Assembly: GCA_034437555.1 (NCBI GenBank)
Contig: DAOTTQ010000037.1
Span: 62,001 to 126,000 of the forward strand
From: JANWYT01 sp034437555
GTDB taxonomy: Bacteria > Chloroflexota > Anaerolineae > Aggregatilineales > Phototrophicaceae
Direction: 5' to 3'
Length of the DNA stretch: 64,000 bases
Of the stretch, positions 59,574 to 64,000 are shown piece after piece. The position numbers and the translations under genes are program-made. The first letter of the stretch is position 1, and every line of letters begins with the position of its first letter. Under the pieces are notes generated by a model, which saw only the letters and a list, made by a program, of their open reading frames with translations, ran no database searches and was not told the origin of the DNA.

Positions 59574-60043
59574 CTGTCTAAATGCTTCTCGATGTCATCA
59601 CCATGAAATCCATCGTGCCACGCCACCACTTTGAAGATTTGCTCTATGCTCATAACTCGCAGAGAGGCGTGTAAGCCCTCTTTGTCCAGCACGCTATCCT
59701 CAGCACTATGTAACCAATCCAACATCTCTTGATGGGTGTGTTGCAGGCTCATAATCACTTGGTCTACGGTTACATCAGCGTTCTTTTGTACGCTACGGGC
59801 ATTAAAGCGTTCTAGGTCATAATCGGGTGGAATAATCTCATCACCAGTGGCAATCCCCTGCACCATGGCGATATGCCCTTTGTCCGCAAGCATTAAGTGA
59901 ATCGCTAGTTGGCGTAGCGTCCATTGTGCGCCCTCGCTATACACCTGTTCTTCGGAACGGTTACCTATTTTCCCCAAGCGTTCTATCAGTTTAGTGCGGG
60001 CAGTCTTAAGGCGTTGCACCAGTGATTCAATACGTTCTGACAT
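59570..60043 (-). CDS. DinB-like four-helix protein (157 aa)
   Basis: A protein of the DinB/DUF664-type fold. Likely metal ligands are His near residue 49 (AIHLMLADKGH) and the C-terminal AWHDGFHGDDIEKH pair. GAGGAG lies upstream of the ATG. The third sequence element (QHTHQEMLDWL) is family-like. It is not close in sequence to the DinB gene at 15386, though the length is equal. Function unknown. Confidence 0.8.
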   Translation of the reverse strand: MSERIESLVQRLKTARTKLIERLGKIGNRSEEQVYSEGAQWTLRQLAIHLMLADKGHIAMVQGIATGDEIIPPDYDLERFNARSVQKNADVTVDQVIMSLQHTHQEMLDWLHSAEDSVLDKEGLHASLRVMSIEQIFKVVAWHDGFHGDDIEKHLDS

Positions 60044-60060
60044 AAAAGAGTCTCCTCAAG

Positions 60061-60092
60061 AAAAATTTTACGGGCGAATTTTCACTCGCCCG
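60061..60092 (-). terminator. Terminator downstream of rmlA
   Basis: On the minus strand a 7-bp GC-rich stem CGGGCGA/TCGCCCG with an 8-base loop is followed by TAAAATTTTT. It lies between rmlA and DinB on the minus strand. Confidence 0.65.
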
Positions 60093-60101
60093 CGTAATGA
60101 T

Positions 60102-61175
60102 TTATAGTTCTACATACGTATTTTCTGCCAAGATGAACCGTGAGGTTTTTGGCATTCTCTTGGTAGAAATCAGTTGGGCGTTATGTGCCAATAGGCTACG
60201 GTCAATGCGCCCGTGAATGTTGCGAATGATGCAATTGTCCATCACAATGCTAGATTCTATTTCGCTGGCTTCAATCACCACATCATTACCGATGGCGGTA
60301 TAAGGACCCACATAGCTATCTTTCACAACGGTATTGTCACCGATGATGACGGGCCCGCGCACAATGCTATCTATAATTTTGGTGTTCTTACCCAAAATCA
60401 CACGATGCGACACATCGCAATCGCCGATGATGTTGTCGCCCCTGTCAGGGGGTGGCGTGTAGGGCAATTCTTCTAGCACCAATTGATTCGCCAGCACAAT
60501 GGGGTCGGGCTTGCCCGCATCAATCCACCAGCCTTTAAGGGCATAAGGCGTAACCGACTTACCGCCTGTAATGAGTTCTTGGATGGCATCGGTAATTTCT
60601 AGCTCATTACGCCAGCTGGGTTTAATGCGCTTAATGGCATCAAAAATAGACGACCTAAACAGGTAAACGCCTGCAATCGCTAAATTAGAGGGGGGGTCTT
60701 TTGGTTTTTCTACCACGCCCTTTATTTTATCGTTTTCAATAACAGCAATGCCAAAGCGTGTAGGATCTGGCACTTCACCCACTACGATGGTTGCTTCGGA
60801 GGATGAATCTGTAAATGTCATTAGTAAGGGGGTCATTTTGTCTTGAAAGATGTTATCCCCTAAAAACACACAAAACGGCTCATCGCCCACAAACGATTGG
60901 CACAAGCTAATCGCATGAGCTAACCCCAGTTGTTCCGATTGCACAATATAATTAAGGTGTACCCCTAATTTTTCTCCATGCCCTAAGGTCGTCACAATAG
61001 ACGATTCTAGGCTGTTAACAACCACACCAATCTCATTTAAGCCGGCTGCTTTAAGTACGTCAATGGCATAAGCAATCAGCCACTTATTCGCCACAGGCAC
61101 AAGCGGCTTTGGCATCGTCAGAGTCACTGGTCGCAAGCGTGTTCCTTGCCCCGCAGCTAAAATAATAGCCTTCAT
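60102..61175 (-). CDS. rmlA: Glucose-1-phosphate thymidylyltransferase (long form) with left-handed beta-helix
   Basis: A 357-residue nucleotidyltransferase. KAIILAAGQGTRLRP at the N-terminus is the nucleotide-binding motif, MPKPLVPVANKWL follows, and VFLGDNIFQD near residue 107 is the metal site. A C-terminal left-handed beta-helix of hexapeptide repeats (IIGDCDVSHRVILGKNT; GPVIIGDNTVVKDSYVG) spans ~250-340. ATG 61175 has AAGGGAT upstream. The long form is typical of bacteria using dTDP-activated sugars other than only rhamnose. It supplies dTDP-glucose for the pathway ending in RmlD. Confidence 0.88.
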   Translation of the reverse strand: MKAIILAAGQGTRLRPVTLTMPKPLVPVANKWLIAYAIDVLKAAGLNEIGVVVNSLESSIVTTLGHGEKLGVHLNYIVQSEQLGLAHAISLCQSFVGDEPFCVFLGDNIFQDKMTPLLMTFTDSSSEATIVVGEVPDPTRFGIAVIENDKIKGVVEKPKDPPSNLAIAGVYLFRSSIFDAIKRIKPSWRNELEITDAIQELITGGKSVTPYALKGWWIDAGKPDPIVLANQLVLEELPYTPPPDRGDNIIGDCDVSHRVILGKNTKIIDSIVRGPVIIGDNTVVKDSYVGPYTAIGNDVVIEASEIESSIVMDNCIIRNIHGRIDRSLLAHNAQLISTKRMPKTSRFILAENTYVEL

Positions 61176-61291
61176 GACGTTTATCCCTTCCCTATTTGTG
61201 AATAGTGTTACAATCGTACCATAAGGCGCACTTTTGCAGAATATACACCGTACAAACGGCAAACACCTTTATTTTTAACAATACCACTATT

Positions 61292-62500
61292 TCAGTGTTT
61301 TTTACTCGTGCGTCCGCGACGAAGACGCGGCAAGCGTGATAAAAAAGAGCGTTTCTTTGCATTCGTAATGTAGGGTTGGTGCGCCCAATGCCACACTTCT
61401 TCGGCAATTTGCCATACGGCATCAGGGTTTGCAATTTTACGCGCATTGTCAGAAAGCACCGTCAGGTTCTCGCGCCCACCCTTTAGCCATACTTCTACAG
61501 TATCGGCTACTTTTTGCGGTTCTGGGGCATAAGCACCCGCATTATTCTCAATAACATACGTTACATTACCATCTTCTTGCCCTGGAATGGCATCACTAAT
61601 AATCATGGGCAAGCCCGCAATTGCCGCTTCTGTTAAGGTTGCTGGGCCCGCTTTCGTTACAATAATGTCGGCGGCTGCCATCAGCGTGGGCATATTTTTA
61701 ACAAAGGGGTAGACGTAAGTCTTTTGTTTCCATTGGCTACTTTCAAGTTTTTCTTTTAACGCCTTATTACGCCCGGCGACCACTACAATTTGGCAATCTA
61801 GCCCTTTTGCGTCAATAGCACGCGCCGTTTCGTACAACGTTCCCATACCATCGCCACCCGCCACCATCAAAATCGTGGGTGTGCCTTGCGCCCATCCTAG
61901 CTCCTCACGGGCTTCTCCCTTACTCATTAGGCTTTGGATAAAGCGTGGGTCTACGGGCAAACCTGTAATTGTCATTTGTTTGGGGTTTAAGCCCGCTTTT
62001 AGCCCCATATCAAACGCCGCTTGCGTGGGAACAAAACAACGGTCTGTACGGCGGTCATACCAAAAATGATGTGTTGTCACCAAATCGGTTACGACCGTAA
62101 GATACGGCGGACGGCTGTTAAAACTCTGCGTCAGGGCGCGAAGCGTGGGGCGCGTAATAACAGAATGCACCGATACAATTACGTCCGCAGGGTTATTTTG
62201 GAACAACTTCTTAAAACGACGCGAGTTACTCATATAAAACGTCCGCGACAGCATCGAGGCTCGTCGCTCTGTATTCGACATTTTATAGCCCAAGCCCCAC
62301 GAAGATTTGCTGTGGTTTACCAACCAAGGGTAAAATTCTGGCATATAGTTCATGGGAAAACGGCTGAGCTTAAACACATCAATGAGCTTGGCTTCTATAT
62401 TTTCTTCACCATACTTAATATAAAGCGCGTCTCGGATGGCTTCGGCAGCGGCACGATGCCCACCCCCTGTATCCGACATTAAAAATAGCACTCGCTTCAT
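61292..62500 (-). CDS. GT28-type glycosyltransferase (MGDG synthase / UgtP-like)
   Basis: A 402-residue GT-B protein. RVLFLMSDTGGGHRAAAEAIRDAL is the N-terminal motif of diacylglycerol glucosyltransferase/MGDG synthase. The C-terminal domain has ILMVAGGDGMGTLYE near 215, then ADIIVTKAGPATLTEAAIAGLPMI. GAGAGAG precedes the ATG. It likely attaches a hexose from UDP-sugar to diacylglycerol to make glycolipids of the membrane. A GlcNAc-transferase role cannot be excluded. It is 116 bases upstream of rmlA on the same strand. Confidence 0.87.
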   Translation of the reverse strand: MKRVLFLMSDTGGGHRAAAEAIRDALYIKYGEENIEAKLIDVFKLSRFPMNYMPEFYPWLVNHSKSSWGLGYKMSNTERRASMLSRTFYMSNSRRFKKLFQNNPADVIVSVHSVITRPTLRALTQSFNSRPPYLTVVTDLVTTHHFWYDRRTDRCFVPTQAAFDMGLKAGLNPKQMTITGLPVDPRFIQSLMSKGEAREELGWAQGTPTILMVAGGDGMGTLYETARAIDAKGLDCQIVVVAGRNKALKEKLESSQWKQKTYVYPFVKNMPTLMAAADIIVTKAGPATLTEAAIAGLPMIISDAIPGQEDGNVTYVIENNAGAYAPEPQKVADTVEVWLKGGRENLTVLSDNARKIANPDAVWQIAEEVWHWAHQPYITNAKKRSFLSRLPRLRRGRTSKKH

Positions 62501-62657
62501 CAGAACACTCTCTCCTGTTGTAAAACACCCCGCATAGGATGTGTAAAACTTAAATCTATGTTTTACGTAACTATCATAACACCACAAGCTCTAATGCGTT
62601 ATATATCCTGATAGTGTACACTTTAACAATGATTTTACAAAAGATGGAGAAAATCGC

Positions 62658-63389
62658 GTGTTACTAAGTATGTTGATGTCAGGTCGAATTGACCCTGTAG
62701 TAATTAGCATTATTATTGTCGTTGCGCTCATTGCCATGACCGTTCATGAGTTTGCTCATGCGTGGATGGCAAATTGGTGGGGCGATGATACGGCGAAGTC
62801 CATGGGGCGCATGACCCTAAACCCTGTTGCAAACATCAATTGGGTGGGTTTCTTTATGTTCGTTTTTCTGGGGTTTGGTATTTTGGGGTCTGTACCTGTA
62901 CAAACGCGCAAAATGCGCAACCCACGTTGGGGGTCTTTTTGGACGAGCTTTGCGGGTCCTTTAAGCAACCTCATCTTGGCGTTTGCGTTTGCTATTGTGT
63001 ACCGCATCATGCTAGGCATGGACATTTCAAGCACAGGTTTCGCTTATAATCTCGTCTTGTTTACGTTTTACAGCGTCTACATGAACCTGTTGCTTTTTGC
63101 ATTTAACTTGCTTCCGTTCTTCCCCATTGATGGCTGGCACATGGTCTTGGCGTTGCTTCCTGCTCGTTGGCTAGACCGCCAACAAGTGCCAGATGCCATC
63201 CGTAAGAATGTCCACCCCCTAAGCATGTTCTTACAACAGCCCGCCTATAAATGGGAGCAGTGGGCGCAAGCCTCGCAAATTGTGCTAATGATTTTGGTGT
63301 TTATTAGCTTTGCCAACTTGCCTATTAACCCATTAAGCTGGCTTATCAGTGCGCCTATCGACTTCTTCGTTAGCATTTTCCTGAGATAG
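62658..63389 (+). CDS. Site-2 protease family zinc membrane protease (M50)
   Basis: A 243-residue membrane protease with about five helices. The zinc-binding HEFAH motif is at residues 30-34 (AMTVHEFAHAW) and the PVANINWVGF segment follows; the third ligand Asp is in LLPFFPIDGWHMV near residue 160. The likely start is GTG 62658, nine bases after GGAG. It cleaves substrates within the membrane; sigma-factor signalling substrates are possible but none is in view. The HD gene starts three bases after its stop. Confidence 0.85.
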   Translation: MLLSMLMSGRIDPVVISIIIVVALIAMTVHEFAHAWMANWWGDDTAKSMGRMTLNPVANINWVGFFMFVFLGFGILGSVPVQTRKMRNPRWGSFWTSFAGPLSNLILAFAFAIVYRIMLGMDISSTGFAYNLVLFTFYSVYMNLLLFAFNLLPFFPIDGWHMVLALLPARWLDRQQVPDAIRKNVHPLSMFLQQPAYKWEQWAQASQIVLMILVFISFANLPINPLSWLISAPIDFFVSIFLR

Positions 63390-63392
63390 TGT

Positions 63393-63917
63393 ATGGCGGT
63401 TCTACATCGGCTGACGCAGGGCATTAGAGCATTGGGGGCATTTACACAGCCTATTGATGATGCGCTTGCCCCGCGTTACCTAACACCCGAACAAATGACA
63501 CTCTTTAAGCGTATGACGCGCAGTGAGCAATTGCACAGCTTGCGCGTCCTGCGTGATGTGTTATCACAGGATGCACAAACCCCTGATGATTTAGCAGTGG
63601 CTTGCTTGCTTCATGATGTGGGCAAATCACGGTATACGTTAAACATCTTGCAAAGAAGCCTGCCCGTTATCCTTAAAAAATTTGCGCCCAAGCTAGAAGA
63701 ACGCCTAAGCACAAAAGAAACCCTTCAAGGCTGGCGTGCGCCCTTTGAAGTGCGCCGTCATCACCCTAAATGGGGGGCAGCCATGCTATGTAAAACGTTG
63801 TGCCAAAAACGGGCGGTGTGGTTGGTGGCACGCCACGCCGATGACCTAGACCGATGGCGCGACCACCCCCACTATCCCCTTTTAGAACGCCTAAAACACG
63901 CCGACGACCGTAACTAG
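63393..63917 (+). CDS. HD-domain phosphohydrolase-like protein
   Basis: A 174-residue protein with an HD motif His74-Asp75 in CLLHDVGKSRY. His48 (EQLHSLRVL) and the later RRHHPKWGA His residues can complete the metal site. The fold is typical of small HD phosphohydrolases that act on nucleotides or cyclic nucleotides, but no specific activity can be deduced. It is three bases after the M50 gene, so is co-transcribed. Its stop overlaps the glycerol kinase stop by four bases (CTAG). Confidence 0.85.
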   Translation: MAVLHRLTQGIRALGAFTQPIDDALAPRYLTPEQMTLFKRMTRSEQLHSLRVLRDVLSQDAQTPDDLAVACLLHDVGKSRYTLNILQRSLPVILKKFAPKLEERLSTKETLQGWRAPFEVRRHHPKWGAAMLCKTLCQKRAVWLVARHADDLDRWRDHPHYPLLERLKHADDRN

Positions 63918-64000
63918 ATCTCCCACGCTTTTGCACGCTCTACGGCACGTTGCCAGCCCGCATACAAGCTGTCACGCTCATCTTTGCTCATAGCAGGCTC
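63914..64000 (-). CDS. glpK: Glycerol kinase, C-terminal fragment (gene continues past window)
   Basis: Only 28 residues are visible at the window edge. They read EPAMSKDERDSLYAGW and then QRAVERAKAWEI before the stop, which match the last residues of glycerol kinase (P-x-M-x3-ER-x2-x-YAGW-x2-AV-x-RA-x2-W). Family members phosphorylate glycerol to glycerol 3-phosphate. Identity rests on this short C-terminal signature; an FGGY relative is possible but fits less well. No ORF of this length would normally be reported. Confidence 0.6.
   Translation of the reverse strand, partial: EPAMSKDERDSLYAGWQRAVERAKAWEI

Noticed and set aside
1..64000. tRNA or rRNA genes in intergenic spaces
   Set aside because: No cloverleaf or rRNA-like conserved segment was seen; nearly all gaps are below 200 bases.

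Overview
Organism and setting. The window looks like chromosomal DNA of a free-living bacterium, most probably a member of the Chloroflexota (Anaerolineae-like). This is inference from gene content: ABC-permease/SpoIIM fusion, paired solute-binding/VWA lipoproteins, VanW and PPC-domain surface proteins, FHA-only proteins, a cysteine-free FmdB-type protein, DUF4177-like small proteins, RNase Y and a YacL-type PIN-TRAM protein. No rRNA, tRNA, CRISPR array, phage gene, transposase or integrase was seen. Base composition is roughly balanced and even by eye, with no obvious island.

Layout. 1-2.3 kb: 3' part of a permease/SpoIIM membrane protein and a convergent secreted M1 peptidase. 2.5-9.9 kb: a plus-strand surface-glycan operon (RmlD, two GT2s, RNase HII, GT4, Wzz-like protein, secreted propeller/PPC protein). 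9.9-10.8 kb: small membrane protein and a KynB-type cyclase. 11-14.7 kb: a secreted pullulanase with three X25-like modules. 14.7-19.4 kb: membrane protein, then minus-strand DinB, DUF4062/NDT-like sensor, FmdB-like, gamma-glutamyltransferase and DUF4177-like genes. 19.6-25.4 kb: cobalamin-dependent MetH, Uma2 nuclease, a small unknown, and fructose-1,6-bisphosphatase. 25.5-28.4 kb: solute-binding/VWA lipoprotein pair. 28.6-35.3 kb: RfaE2 nucleotidyltransferase, MurJ, lipoprotein, VanW and four-repeat PPC protein. 35.2-43.1 kb: two FHA proteins, TyrA-like dehydrogenase, queuosine-precursor transporter, nucleotide-sugar dehydrogenase, wHTH protein, SDR and a GT9-GT26 fusion. 43.1-50.8 kb: globin, rhodanese, SufE, ATP-grasp, DUF952, GT39, a structured palindromic element, nitroreductase and a TolB-like protein. 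50.9-58.5 kb: PIN-TRAM, RecX, RNase Y, PstS-like repeat protein, AsnRS. 58.6-64 kb: heptose kinase (RfaE1), DinB, RmlA, GT28, M50 protease, HD protein and the 3' end of glycerol kinase.

How it fits together. Cell-surface polysaccharide is the dominant theme: RmlA and RmlD (activated deoxysugar), RfaE1 and RfaE2 (ADP-heptose), a nucleotide-sugar dehydrogenase, GT2/GT4/GT9/GT26/GT28/GT39 transferases, a Wzz-like protein and MurJ. These are spread over several loci and not gathered in one cluster. Secreted or lipid-anchored sensors and hydrolases complete an envelope-rich window. Genes are tightly packed: six of 13 convergent pairs share exactly four bases across their stop codons, while most separated convergent pairs have a hairpin between them.

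Most unusual items: the GT9-GT26 fusion, the kinase and nucleotidyltransferase of the heptose pathway as separate genes about 30 kb apart, the RPEGW-type repeat protein, the DUF4062/NDT-like protein, the cysteine-free FmdB protein, the 150-bp palindromic element near 48.8 kb, and three near-identical promoters with an extended -10 TGCTATAGT.
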